From Populus alba (lineage: Eukaryota > Streptophyta > Magnoliopsida > Malpighiales > Salicaceae), in the NCBI RefSeq assembly GCF_005239225.2, contig NC_133292.1:11557965-11621964 (forward strand): a stretch of 64,000 nucleotides of DNA, read 5' to 3'. The notes under the pieces were generated by a model that made no database searches, was not told where the DNA came from, and saw only the letters and a list, made by a program, of their open reading frames with translations. Below are positions 48,003 to 61,628 of this stretch, in pieces (position 1 is the stretch's first letter; every line of letters starts with the position of its first letter). The position numbers and the translations under genes were made by a program.

Positions 48003-48935
48003 TTATAAGAATGATTATATATCGTGCTTTGGAAAATCCTTACCTATTTTTGATGATGCCGCGTTTCAGTCATTTGATGTAATGATGAATATTTATGCTT
48101 CTAATTAGGTTGTATGGAAAATGTGTGGACTCTCTAGTTTATGTATATTGTAGAGATTTTGTGACGCCGGCGTGTAGTCGAAGATAGAAAACTAGAATTT
48201 CTCAAATCTTAAGTTGCAATTCTAAATCATATAGAAAATCTATATTTTATAAGTTTTGAATAATTTCTAAAACAATTAAAATATAATCTCTAAAATTATA
48301 AATTCGACTTCAAGGGTTTCTTTTATTATTATTTTTTAATCCTTTTTTTCATGACACAGCTAGCTCACTGCTCGCGACTCAGACCTTTGATAAGATATGA
48401 TAAACATGGAATTCAACCAATGCTTTGAAGGTAGAGTAGTTTGAAACGGTCGGGCTCGTCCTTGTATGTTTCTTGACTGGCCAATTCGATTGTCCACCTC
48501 TGCTCTTGCTCGGAAAATCCTCGCATTTCTTATTGGCTGGTTAAGCAGAATGGCATTGCATTTCCAATGTGACGGAGGATGCGTGCAAGATAATGCTCAT
48601 AACCTAACACAGACGATATACAGCAGTAGTAAAGGGGAAAGACGGGCAATTGAGAGGAGATACACTTCTTGAAAAGATTTTGCAACTTAGTGTTAATCAG
48701 AAGAAAAATCATCATCTCTCACCAGGAGAAAGGAACCGAACCGATAGCGCTCTCCATTTATGGAATCAGCTGGTATCTGTAGAGTGTTCTTTTCCATGTG
48801 TTGTTAGTGTACAGTACAGCACTAGTTACAGCTTACAAGCCAAAGATTAACTTCACAGGGTGGATGGGCACTGGGAATTTCCAAATAGCATGGCAGGTGC
48901 AAAATTTCTATAAGCTTACAACGGGCCAATTTATT
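48003..48935. other. Intergenic region between converging FAR gene 3 and the RNase P gene
   Basis: It should hold the 3' untranslated regions of both genes. Short plus-strand frames (48,466-48,850) have no coding character. No further feature seen. Confidence 0.5.
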
Positions 48936-51900
48936 CTACTGATGGCGCTGGTCACGAGGAACATGTAGATACGAAGGAGATGGGGACCTCTCTTTCCTTT
49001 TGCACGTCAGTGCTGTGATTTTATTATCAGATTCTTGAAAAGAAGCTTGGCTCTGGAGTTTATTTTTGCAACTTGTTAGACTTTCTGGTCTGCCAAAGCT
49101 CAGTAACTTACTATTGCAGCAAATATCATTACTGTCTTTTGACCCTTCCATGCACGAATCTTCTTCAAGAGCATCACAAGCTCTTGGCCGGGAAACGCAC
49201 AGCCAGCTTTGAGGAGAATCATTACCATTGCCTGCTACAGGCACATGCCATGATCCATTTTCTGATTCCTGAACCCAGAAAACTGGCATCTCAGCAACAC
49301 TAAACTTGTAATTATAAAAACGGAAGAATAAGGAGGAAAACTTTAATTTAAAATTAAGCAAACTTGAAGACTAGCAGTCTGCAATTCTGCATCCGTATTG
49401 GCCATGTTAGAGACAATACCTGGATGACTACTGAAAACAGAGGTGGCATTTGAAGTTCCAGCTTCCCTTTGACAAAAGTATATCGAACCTGAAAACAGGA
49501 ATGAAAAAAAGTTAGATCCATCCATAAAAATGTCACCAAACGCTACTAAAACCAAGGAGTGCTATGCAAGAAAAAAAATTCAGAACAAGGACACACTTAA
49601 AAACAACTATGGACAATGGACTCTCTTTTAGTTGCCGATTGATTTTTTGAAGGTGAAGCACTCCTCCACACACCCAAATGGTGTTTGAATGATGTTTCAT
49701 AAAGTTATGAGTTAAAAAGAAATCAAAACTACTAGTTTATTCATCCACGGATAGAAATATATCTAAACATATAATCCACTTATAGATACAGACTGAACCT
49801 AGATGATCCTTATTCCCTAAACAGTAGGCATTGCCTTCTTCGCAAGCATATGACAATAAAAGTAAACCTCATAAAAGCCTACATAATCACATGTAAAGAG
49901 AAATGAAATGATTTATCTAATACAAGACTACTGGACTGACCAAATAATAGTTTGATTGGACCTTGTAACCAGTTGCAACTGATATTCCTGGGTGCATCAA
50001 GTCAGTTAGAGGTTCATTGTAGACAAATTACATTCAAACTTATTGTCCAAAATATTCCAAGGCTATTAACACAAATCTCAACGCCACAATGAATATTGAT
50101 GAAAGAAAAAAAAATCCATCTTCATTTACAAAACACTAATTAACCAAATGACTAAAACAGACATTAATATTGATGAATGCTACAATTCTTAGTGATAAAA
50201 ATGACAGTTAAAGTAATTTTAGAAAACAATAATTATGGGAAACACTATGTGTGTGAAACAAAAGCAAAACAATTACTCAACTCATCATATAGGTTTGAAT
50301 ATGGCCTAGTCCTAGGTTTCAAAAGGGATATTTAACAAGTCCAAAAAGATGTCTCCAACAAAACGTTCCACTACACTACTATAAATTTACAATGAACAAG
50401 TAGATGCCTGCATTTTCTAGAAATGGTCACTTCACCATACTTTCTTAAAAGGAATGGATGTTAATAACAACATCCAGGAAATGAGATTAACAGAGGGTAT
50501 GCATTGGACAGGATTATGACAAGCACGTACTTGATGTCTTTCTTTCCACTTGATAAAGAAGTCACTTCCTAGTAGTTCGAAAATGTGATCTCGCATTTCA
50601 TCGTTTGTCACTAGCAAGCATCTAAGTTTGACAGCAGCATATAGCCAATACCTGAAATATAAAATGACTCGTTAATAAAATACACAAACGAATAGAAAAG
50701 CTTTTTTAGGAAAATGGAGTACATTCATCCAATCATATCAGCACTGTGGAAAGATCATATTTGAAAATATTGCATCGATCAATTAGTGACTTGGATAAAT
50801 AATAGTATGAAGTCCACAAAACAGGCGAAAGGAAATTTTACAACAAACAATCCTTCAATGATAGAGATAACCACACACACAGAAGAGCTAGTTCTGGAAG
50901 TCTATACCAATCATCATTGGAGCCTTGAGGCGTGGTATAAAGAACATCCTTTTCTATCCACTCTTGAATCAGCTCTCTAGTGGAAGGATTCTGTAGGAGT
51001 GCTCGAATACGCTTATTGTGCATAATAATAAGTGGCCATTTTTTCCCGCTCTGATTGTACAGGTCTTTTACAACAGCATCAAGCTGCTCTATTTCAATTT
51101 GTGAAAACATATAGCAAATGAGTTAGACAAATTAGCAGTTATCAAAGAAGCATACTTAATGGAAGAGAAAACAAATGTAGTACCAATTCAAATGCACAAC
51201 TACAACCTGAGAAATGCTAAATCCGCCTTCTGCAAAATTCTGCTGATAAAGTCCAATATTTGCTCCATCTACTATTGCTTCATAGTCGGCATGTTCTTCT
51301 AGCCAATTCTATTGTATAATATATTGAAAGCAATGAGAGAGAATATCAATAAGTTTCAACAGATAAGAGCAACAACTTTTTTCCCAAAAAGAAGTGCTAT
51401 TTAAATTTTGTATCTTTTCTAAATTATCGTGGAATTTGAAATTTTCTATGAAAACACAATAGCATTTGCACAATAGCTAGAAGAGATCACCAATCTAAAT
51501 ATACAAAAATCACAATTTTAAACCAAATTTGAACCGTGCATGAAGAAGCTCCTAATAAAACAGCATCATGATAAAGGACAGTAAGCATGTCAAAACAATG
51601 GCTAAGGTACTATACCAACATAACAAGGCATAACTATATCTACACATGAAGAAAACGCTCAACAACTATCACCATTCACGTGTATATGCCGAGAATGTTC
51701 CGGATAAAAGACTGGCAGTGACTCGGATCGAAAAAGGAAAAAGATTGACAACGACAACAATTACTCGATGAAAAAAACACCAACTCAACCATGTCACTCG
51801 CAGTGAGTTCACCAAGTTACTCACTCAATCTCTCTCTCTCTTTCTTTATTAATTTTTTTTTTTTTCCCTGTATTCGAAGTCCTCAATCTTCATTAATCAT

Positions 51901-52931
51901 CAAATTCAAAACAAACCACATTAATACAAACAAGAAAAATCCAATGAAAATAGACAATCATCCACAATGAATCAGTAAATCAACAAAAACCAAGTACAGA
52001 AACAAACACTACCATCACTCACCTGAAACTCGCTAAAATTAGCCTTAACCTCCCTTTCCATAGCCAATCCAGCAACAGATGCAGCAAACCTCTCGGTTTC
52101 ATCATCATCAATATCAACAGAAACCAGCTGCTCCCCGCAACAACAACACTTTCCACCAACATCCACACTCCCTCTCTTCAGCACCCACTTCCCTTTCCCA
52201 ATCCATCCCAGCCCATGCCACCCTCCCCCATTCCTCGAAACCGCCTCTCTCATCAAATCCACATCCAATTCCACCCCACTACCCTCAAAAACCGCAAACC
52301 AATTCTCAATGACCTTCGCGGTCTCTCCTCCCACACACCTCACCATCTTCCTCAATTTCTGCAAATACCCATAAACCCTCTTCTCATTTCTACTCTCTAC
52401 ACTAACTTTCAACAATGCCGCAATCTCGCCCTCTTCTAAACCCACCCCCATACTCCCCATATGCTCCTCCACTTCATAAGCCTTATCAGCCTCCAACTTC
52501 TCACAGAAACAAAACAATGCAGGATCGTAAGTCCTCAACCTTGGCAATTCATTATAAGCCCCAACATTTTTAACCAAGTCAAAAGCATAATCACCATCTC
52601 CTTTAGCAGCAGCTAGTCTAGCAACAGCTGTGATTGAGGCTTCATTGGGTTTGATCCCATTAGACACCATGTGATCAAATATTCGAAACCCACATTGTAA
52701 AGCCAACTCTTTCTTCGATGGGTCAATGAGGGATACTGAACAGAGGTAAAGGAGAGTGTTGAAGCTGTGTTGATTGAGACGAGTGTCTTGGGATATTGCC
52801 GTGTCGTAGAGGGAAATAGCAGAGTGTAAGTCTTTGGATTTTGAATAAAAATTGAGGTTGTAGTTGAATTGCGATTCTGGGGTTTGGTTTTTTTTGGGTT
52901 TCTTTTTGTTGGATGAGGAAGCCATAGCCAT
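48936..52931 (-). CDS. PRORP: Proteinaceous RNase P (PRORP2/3-like)
   Basis: Six exons on the minus strand: 52,931-52,023, 51,308-51,207, 51,083-50,908, 50,651-50,531, 49,488-49,420, 49,268-48,936. Splice phases all agree, giving 569 aa. It is a protein-only endonuclease that removes 5' leaders from precursor tRNAs. An N-terminal basic stretch (KKKPKKN, residues 9-15) and no transit-peptide-like leader suggest the nuclear type. PPR repeats fill about residues 20-240 (e.g. HSFNTLLYLCS, KPNEASITAVARLAA). The zinc site is C262/C265 with H467 (SWHVP) and C483 (WLC). The NYN metallonuclease domain has D317 (VDGANIGLY), D394-D395 (GSNDDWYW) and D413 (LLVTNDEMRDH), all expected metal ligands. The last exon adds about 85 residues of Ser/Lys-rich tail after the zinc site. 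PRORP2 and PRORP3 cannot be told apart here. Confidence 0.95.
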
Positions 52932-53720
52932 GGATGGAATTCTCAGAGCAAAGACGAGGACTGTTATTCAACAACCCTAGACGTTGAAAAACCCTATAGA
53001 CTATTTTGGAATGGGCCTGAGAAACCCCATAGAATATGGATCTGGTCTGGTCTAGAAAACCCTTATAGACTATGTTTAGTACAGATTTAAGGAAATAAAA
53101 GGTTTTGTGTTTTGAAGGTTTATAAATATTGGGCTAGGTTTTAATTAGACTGGATCTTGATCTCTCTTTTTTGGGCTCAATAGGCCTGGGCCCAATGAAA
53201 AAAATATTGACAAGTTGTTGGTAAGGACTTTTCAATTGATAATATATAGTATATACAAACAAGGCACAATTTCCAGTCCAGAGCCATCGACACTTTTACA
53301 AGGTGTAAATCAAATCAATACAGAGCATATCTATAAATCTATTGAACAAATTTATTAGTATAGTGTCCAATAGGTTAACATATTGATTCTCGAATCAACA
53401 AAAAAACTATTATATTCATGAATTTAAATATAATATAAAGAGCAACACCACCTTTATACATCATCAATGTTTTAAATTGTAGTTTTTTATTTTAATTTGA
53501 GGAAAAACAAATCACCCATAATCCATATCACAAATCCCATTTAACATAATAAATACTGAGGTAATATTTATTTATTTTCTTGAGATAAAATATATAGAGA
53601 TAATGGATATAGAAAATACATGTTTTCCTGTATTTTTTTATTTTAAAATTATAAAAATTAACTCAAAAACTTAGATAAATTTATTTTATATCATAATTTC
53701 TATTTTTTTAATCAAATAGG

Positions 53721-53778
<58 letters not shown>

Positions 53779-56700
53779 CTACTAATAAAGATAACCATGA
53801 TCTGAGTGTAAATAGGTTTTAGATATATTTGACATTGTGTTTTGAAGTGTTTTTAAAAGAATTTATATTTTTATTTATTTTAAATTAATTTTTTATATAT
53901 ATTTTTAGATTATTTTAATGTGCTATGTTATAAATAATTTTTAAAAAATAAAAAATATATATTATTTTAATATATTTTAAAAAATATTTTAAAAATTAAT
54001 CAATATCTTCCTGAACATGTTCCGGAACAGAATAGCCGGAAAGCTTTTAGACAGCCGGCAGTCTTTGTACGGAATGAGGTGGTGTCTTTAGCTGTGGTCC
54101 CGTGATGATATTGGACCTCTAAGCTGGCCGAGTACTAGGTTTTCAAACTAAGGCCATTCTAATTCCTATGGATCTAATAGCGACACATATGGCCTCTTCT
54201 TGATACTTTTTCTTGGTACTCTCCTGACGTGTTAACGTCAAATTCTCATTCTAGTGGGCCCACTGGGCTTCTTTTCTTAAAGCGACTTCTTTGCTAGAGT
54301 TTAATGGTTTGCGCCTACCACGATTCTTTTGTGTTTTGATAAGCCAATGTGGTAATATGATTCATGGTATTTTTTTAATTAAGAATATATTAAAATAATT
54401 TTTTTATTTTTTTTTATGTTAGCAAATCAGAATCATCAAAAAAAATATCTATAAAATATAAATTTAATATTGTTTCAAGCAAAAAATCAACTTAAGAAAT
54501 TCTAGGCATATTTAATATTTTTTTATGTTGCTAAGCCTTTTCTTGGTTGGATTCCCAATCTATTGAAAATGCAAGGCATATTTGTTGAGTGAAAGTATCA
54601 AATGAAGGTTTTTCGACGTAACAAGTAAAATTCCACGATGCTTCTTTACAGGCCGTGTAAAATAATATATTTCATATAAATTCTAATACTTAATTAAATT
54701 GTCATGCCTGAATATATATATATATATATATATAAAAGAATAAAATTGCTTGATATATCCATCATATTCTTGAAGATATAGCTCAAGAGTAAGTCACTTC
54801 ATGTCGTTGGGAATTAATTTAATCTTAATGCGAGGAAGATGTTTCATGCACAATTAGTCCTTGATAAAGAGGACAGAAAAGAATAATTTTTATAAAAAAA
54901 AAAAAAAACAATGCAAGCGCTACGGATTTTGCGATGATTTTTAATGTGTGCTTTTTTCTATACAAGAAAAGAAATCATAAAAGGAATCTAGCCAAGCTAG
55001 CTGGTGTAGGTGTAGACATGTCTGGAAGACTTTTCGTTCTGACGACCGATCACATGCTGGGGAAGGGCCCGAATGAATAGACCCATGTAGCCAGGTAAAT
55101 GGGCAAGGAATCTCCATACAAATGTACACCTTGCAACTTTATGTTTGTTTGTTGTTATTTTTTAAATAATTTTTTATATTAAAATATATATTAATAATAT
55201 TTTTTAATTTTTAAAAATTATTTTTAATATTAATTCATTAAAATAATTTTAAAATAGTTAATTAGAATGAATCCTTTTCATCATCCTTAAAAGCCTCCCG
55301 TCACGTCAATGGCTTCCTTCTCCTTTCCATGGCGAGTCCATTTCCCTTTTGTTCTTTTAGCCTTTTTCTATGTCTTTTTTACCCGGATTAATTTTGTTTA
55401 CATTTCTAGGATTTTTCCGGGTTGAAAATGTGGTAATGATTGGTTATTTTTAAAATATTTTTTGTTTGAAAATATATTAAATTTTTTTATATATTAATAC
55501 ATAAAAAAAATTTGAAAATATAAAAAAAATAATTTTTTAAAAATATTTGTTAAATACAAAGACAAACAATTACTTGGTGCTCCACGCATTTAATGATAAA
55601 AGAAAGAGGAACACACTCGAGGTTGAAAATGAAAATACACACACCAGGCAAATATACATGTGCTATGTCGCGGTAAAAAGAAGAATGTGCATGAATTGTA
55701 AAATGTGTTTTCTAGCTCTTAAATTAATTATTATTCTTGCGTTGCAGGATGCTTTTTGATTTTTTATTTAATTACGTGAGAATAAATATTTTTTATAATA
55801 ATAATAATTTAAAGTCAATAAAAAAAATGTAATTCATTAAGCATAAATTATCTTTTTATTATTAATATATCTTTTTAACAAACAAAAATATTCTTTAGCT
55901 ATGCTTTTGGTTGCATGAAAATTGAAAACAGCTAAAATAAATATAATTATAGAATAAAAGATACAGTAAATAATAATAAAATACGAGGGAATGAATAATA
56001 ATATCATAGTAATTCACGGAACTCTTAGAGTACATTTGTTAATGTTACCAGCAAGCTCTGAATGGTGCTCTCTCAGTGGAGACAGGACGGGTCTTCCTTA
56101 GTCTAAATTGCTCTCCGGGCCATTAAGTTTACACGTCCATTAATTTCTTGAATCTTGATCATCTCATGTTGCCAATAGACACCTGCATCAATTTTATTAT
56201 TACTTATCAGATGTATGTAATGTGCTACTACAAATCAATTTTATGAGCTTTTCATTACCTTAATTTAAAAAAATAAATCAGATTATCTGAACTAAAAAAC
56301 CAACAAATTATCCAACACATGATTTTATTTTAAAAATCTTATATCTTGAATCAAATTACACGCTAATAGTTAATCGCCCGCCAACTAAATTGAAGTGTGT
56401 GTGTGTGTGTGTTTAACAAATGAAAGGTTCCAGCTCTTGCAGAGGGGAGGAACAGTTGATCTACAACTGTTAATCTCAATTAAAAAAAAAAAAAATAATG
56501 TCGTTGCTGGCTACCATGTTCCCATTAATGGCACTGCAATATAAGGTGCCAGTTATATATCCATGTGTCATGAAGAGCTCAACCTTTCAGAGCATGGGCC
56601 ACATGTATGCTGCAATATGCCCATGTACATCAAGAAAGAAAAGAGAACTAACTTGCAGTGCTCCATTTGTTGAGCAATCTCACCTATAATGTATTGATAG

Positions 56701-56866
56701 TTGCTTATTAGAAGTTAAATATATTAATATAATATTTAATATGATTTAATAAATCACTTATATTTACAGGAAAAATTATTCTTATATAAGAAAATAACAA
56801 GGATTTTATAATAATGAAGGAGGAGAAATCATTCACTCTATTTTGTTCTCATCACTTATTTTTTAT
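52932..56866. other. Non-coding DNA with AT-rich repeats
   Basis: 52,932-53,200 is the likely promoter and 5' untranslated region of the RNase P gene. Beyond it lie a (TA)n tract (53,721-53,775), MITE-like AT-rich blocks (53,825-54,003; 55,150-55,260; 55,430-55,560), a second short TA run (54,714-54,734) and a GT run (56,396-56,413). No gene recognised. Confidence 0.55.
53721..53775. repeat. (TA)n microsatellite, about 55 bp
   Basis: Uninterrupted TA dinucleotides, the longest microsatellite in the window. Confidence 0.95.
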
Positions 56867-56876
56867 CTTAGCAGTG
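56867..56876. repeat. 10-bp flanking direct repeat of copia E (left)
   Basis: cttagcagtg directly outside the left LTR; the identical 10-mer is at 61,865-61,874 directly outside the right LTR. Copia integrases normally give 5 bp. Confidence 0.85.
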
Positions 56877-57112
56877 TGATAAAGTTTAGAGTTTAGGTTT
56901 TTTGTTTTTCTGTTCTTCTTGTTATTCTTCTCTCTCAGAGGAATGCCTTATATAGGCATATATATGGCGGTTTACAGCTTTAATTAATTTCAGTTCTACA
57001 AGGAATCTATTTCCTGTTCTGAAAGGAATACATTAATGTGTATCCTTTCATAACTCTTATGGAATATCTGCTAGGACTCTTATTCTCTAATTAAGCTAAT
57101 TACATGTTAACA
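56877..57112 (-). repeat. Copia E 3' LTR
   Basis: 236 bp. The TATA-like ccttatataggcatatatat is at about 56,947-56,966. On the minus strand it begins TGTTAACATG and ends CTTTATCA. Confidence 0.95.
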
Positions 57113-57126
57113 CTTCCCCTCAAGTT
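57113..57126 (-). promoter_or_regulatory. Copia E polypurine tract
   Basis: Minus-strand AACTTGAGGGGAAG abuts the 3' LTR; it would prime plus-strand DNA synthesis. Confidence 0.8.
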
Positions 57127-60100
57127 GGTGCAAAGATATCTTCTAAGCCTAACTTGTCTAGAAACTTGTGAAGAGCTACCGCAGGGACTGCATGGGTTAG
57201 AATATCTGCTAGCTGCTCACTTGATCGAACGAAAGGGATGTCCACTAACTTCAGAAGTAACTTTTCCTTGATGAAGTGTCGATCTACCTCAATGTGTTTA
57301 GTTCGATCATGCTGGACCGGATTATTAGCTATCTCTCGTGCTGCCTGATTGTCACAGTATAGTAACATAGGTTCCTTTGGTTCAAAACCTACTTCAGTGA
57401 GTAGAGTTCTAAGCCATAACAGTTCACATATTCCATGTACCATCCCTCTATATTCTGCCTTTGCTGAGGACCTCGCTGTCACGTTTTGTTTTTTGCTTCG
57501 CCATGTGACAAGGTTTCCTGCAACAAATATAAAATAGCCAGAGGTAGATCTCCTGTCAGTGAGATTTCCTGCCCAATCTGCATCAGTAAATCCCTTCACT
57601 TCCATATGCCCATATCTTTTAAATGTCAGTCCTTTTCCTGGAGCCCCCTTTAGGTAACTCAGAATCCTCATTACGGCTGCCATATGGTCTTCACTTGGAG
57701 CATGCATAAATTGGCTTACCACACTAACAGCATAAGCAATGTCAGGGCGTGTGTGAGACAAATAAATTAATCTCTCTACCAATCGCTGATATCTTTCCTT
57801 GTTTGTTGGTACCTGATCTGGGTAAATGGCCAAGTGATGATTCTGAACAATAGGAGACTCTACTGGTTTGCATTCTAGCATACCAGTTTCGGATAATAAA
57901 TCCAGTATATACTTTCATTGTGACAGGTATATACCATTTTTGGTCCTTGCAACTTCAATCCCCAAAAAATATTTCAGTCCTCCTAAATCTTTCATTTCGA
58001 ATTCAGTGGACAAACATTCTTGTAGCCTTTTTATTTCATCTGCGTCATCACCAGTTACAATCATATCATCCACGTAAATAATAAGCAGTGTAACTCTCTC
58101 ATTCTTACGTTTGATGAATAAAGTGTGATCAGAGTTACCTTGGTGATAACCAATTCGTTTCATAGCTTCTGTGAACCTTCCAAACCATGCTCTTGGCGAT
58201 TGTTTCAAGCCATACAATGTTTTTCGTAATCTACACACCTTTTCGCTATATTGTGGACAGTTAAACCCAGGTGGAAGCTGCATATAAACTTCTTCTTCCA
58301 AATCCCCATGGAGGAATGCGTTCTTCACATCAAATTGCTTCAAGGGCCAACCGAAATTTGCTGCTAAAGATAATAAGACTCTAATGGTATTCATCTTTGC
58401 AACTGGGGCAAAAGTTTCCTGATAATCGATGCCGAATGATTGCGTGTATCCCTTTGCTACTAGCCTTGCTTTGTACCGATCAATTGTCCCATCTGCTCTG
58501 TGTTTGAAGTTGAATATCCATTTGCACCCTACTGGTTTTTTTCCTGAAGGGAGTGATACAATGCTCCATGTACCGTTTCTTTGTAGTGCATCCATTTCAG
58601 CCTCCATTGCTGCTGCCCATTTCGGGTTCTTTAAGGCTTCCTCAACATTTGTAGGTATTTTTATATTCTCCATCTCATTCACAAAGGCTTGATGTTGTAG
58701 TGGCAGTCTATGTGTAGAGACATACTGTGTGATGGCAATTCTTGCTTTGCCATTTGGAGAGTACATGTCGGGTGGTTTCCCACGGTTCTGTCTAGGAGGC
58801 AGATAATAATTTGGAGTAGATAATGGCATGGAAGAGGAAGGGCTTGTAGTGTTACTTACCTCATGAATATCCGGCCGATCTTGGACATGGATTTGTGGAG
58901 AGGAAGGGGCTGCTTCAATCTGCTTGTTTTGCTGTTCTGAAGTGTTTTTATCCTTTGCACTCCTAATTGTTTGAGAACTGGACTCCCCTGACTCCATTCC
59001 TTCCCCTAAACTAGATCCTTCTTCTTTCCCTGAACCAGAGTCTTCCCCTGGATCAGACACTTGTGAACTTGATTTTCCTTGTGGGCTAGTCTGTTCAGAT
59101 AGTTGGGGAAGATCAATCCAGTTATAGGCATCTTGTTGCAGCTGCTCCCCCTGAGGACTAGAGGTGGATTGATCTAGACCGAAAAAGTACTCTGTTTCGG
59201 AGAAAGTGACATCCATGCTGACATACATGTGGTGAGTTAAAGGATGGTAACAACGGTAGCCTTTTTGGTGAGGATTGAAGCCAAAAAACACGCAGCGTAC
59301 TGCACATGGATCCAGTTTTGTGCGCTGAGATTTCTGTAGGTGGACATAGGCCACACACCCAAAAATCCGAGGTTCTAGATATAGAAAGGATGGAATCTGA
59401 ACATGTTGAGTTAGAGTTTGTAGAGGAGTTCTGAAGGAAAGGACTTGTGATGGCATTCGGTTCATGAGGTACACTGCATAGGTCACGGCTTCCACCCAAT
59501 ATTGTTGAGGTATATGGGCACCGATAAGAAGAGCTCTAGTTGTTTCAAGGATATGCCTGTTTTTGCGTTCTGCCACACCATTTTGTTGTGGAGTACCTGG
59601 ACATGTAGTTTCGTGGAGAATACCATTTTCTTGAAAGAATTTCAAGAGCTCAGAGTTAAGGTATTCTCCGCCATTGTCTGATCGAAGAACTTTCACGGGG
59701 AGGGAGAACTGAGTGCGAACCATGTGATAAAAATATGGGAGTATATTGCACACATCACTCTTATGCCGCATGGTATATAACCAAGTCATTCTGGTGCAGT
59801 CATCGACAAATATAATAAACCACCGAATTCCAGATTGAGTAGTAATTGGGGCAGGTCCCCAAACATCAGAGTGAATTAATTCAAATGGCTTTGTGCTTTT
59901 ATTCAGGCTTAACGGATACGAAGTACGGTGGCTTTTGGCTAAGATGCAAACATTACATTTAAGGGAAGAACTAGGATCCGAAATGTCATTAAATAGGGAT
60001 GGGAATAATTTTTTTAAGTAGTCGAAGGATGCGTGACCCAGTCGATGATGCCACAACCAAATATCCTTGTAGTCATGAACCTTGCGACTCTGAACTTGAT

Positions 60101-61541
60101 GGACGTGACCTGACGCAACATCATCCACATAGTAAAGCCCCTTCCTCTTAGTACCACGTCCAATGATCGCTTGAGTCCGAATATCCTGAAGTAAGCAAAA
60201 AGTGGGGAACATTAAGACAATGCAATCCAATTCTTCCGTAATTTGACTAACTGACAATAAGTGATTTGAAAGTGCAGGAACAAGTAGACAATTATGTAAT
60301 GAAAGGTTAGGAGTGAGAGCAATTGATCCTGCTCCAATAACTAGGGTAGACTCCCCATTAGCTGTCAGGACTTTTTCCTTAGTTGGGGAAGTCATGTACT
60401 GAAATAATGATTTATTGTAAGTCATATAGTCTATGGTACCCGAGTCAATGATCCAACCTGTATCTTGAATTGTGGATGTAGAAAACATCAGTCCAGTGTT
60501 TTCTGAGGTTGGAAGCGAGTCAGCTGTATTGGCTAGAGTGAGTATTTCACTCGGTTTAATATGGTCTCTTTGACCTGTTGCCATTGCAGTAACACTAGAA
60601 GGGATCTCCACCGTATTAGCTAATTTTGCTTGGCCTGGACGTTTATTGTTGCGTGCTTTACTCTGCTTCCGTTTCTCTAAGAACCATTCGGGATAGCCAT
60701 GAATTTCAAAACAGGTGTCTCTGGTATGGCGACTTCCATTACAATGACTGCAGCGCAATTTATCCTTTTCTGCTTCCTCAACAGCTCTGAGGGTGCGAAA
60801 GTTAGAGGAGGCGGTGGATTTGGAAATCATTGCCATGAAAGTACCTTCACCCGTGTTCTTTGTGCCAAGCATGGTGACTTGGCGTTGAGCCTCTCGTCGA
60901 ACAGTATTGAAGCACTCTTCAATACCTGGAACAGATTTCATGCGAAGAAGATCACTGCGTACTGGGTCGAATACCTCATCTAGTCCCGCAAGAAAGTCAT
61001 AAATCCGATCTTTTTGGATTTCTTCTTGTCTGGTTCTAAGGTCTGCAGTACACATCATCTTAATTGGTCGTTTTTTATCAATTTCTTGCCAGACGCTGTT
61101 AAGTTCTGCGTAGTATAAGTTAACTGGACGTCCATTCTGTTTAGTTCTTGTTGCCTTGCAGCGTAACTCATAAAATTGAGACTCATCAGCCCCATCATAG
61201 AAGGTTTGAGTTACACTGTCCCAGATTTTCTTGGCTGATGAAAGGTGTATAAATAAGCCGATGAGATGAGGCTCCATGGTTTTCAGCAGCCATCCTCGCA
61301 CCACTGCATCTTCAATGCACCATCTTGAGTAACCAAGATTTCCTTCTTCCATTCTAGCATTTTGTCCATTTAAGTAGCCAAGTTTATTCAATCCAGCAGC
61401 ATGAAGCTCAATCATTCGTGACCAGATTTTGAAGTTTGTCTCATTTAATTTGAATCCAAAGGGTAAGTGGTTTAGGTTGGGTGATTCAACAGAGACTGGA
61501 GAATGGTTTATAGGAATTATAGAGGTATTTGTATCATCCAT
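57120..61541 (-). pseudogene. Copia E gag-pol polyprotein with one premature stop
   Basis: 1473 codons in one frame from the ATG at 61,541, interrupted only by a TGA at codon 1209 (57,915-57,917), where the context SQ-stop-KYIL suggests CGA changed to TGA. Domains in order: Gag (about 20-250) with zinc knuckle C264-X2-C267-X4-H272-X4-C277; aspartic protease at D366-S-G, followed by TIDYM rather than the usual ATDHM; integrase with WHHRLGH (497-503), C529 and C532, and the DDE triad D559, D622, E658; a Ser/Glu/Gln-rich linker (790-910); reverse transcriptase with YVDD at 1156-1159; then, after the stop, RNase H (GFTDADWAGN, SSAKAEYRGM). Without readthrough the protein would lack RNase H and could not complete replication. 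Confidence 0.95.
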
Positions 61542-61616
61542 GGTTGGTCCCTTGTTTCAAGACCAATTCTGGATGGGGGCTGTAAAAAAAAAGAGAAGAA
61601 TAAGAATATTAATTAT

Positions 61617-61628
61617 GCTCTGATACCA
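61617..61628 (-). promoter_or_regulatory. Copia E primer-binding site (initiator tRNA-Met)
   Basis: Minus-strand TGGTATCAGAGC immediately inside the 5' LTR, 12 bases complementary to the tRNA-iMet 3' end, standard for plant copia. Confidence 0.9.
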
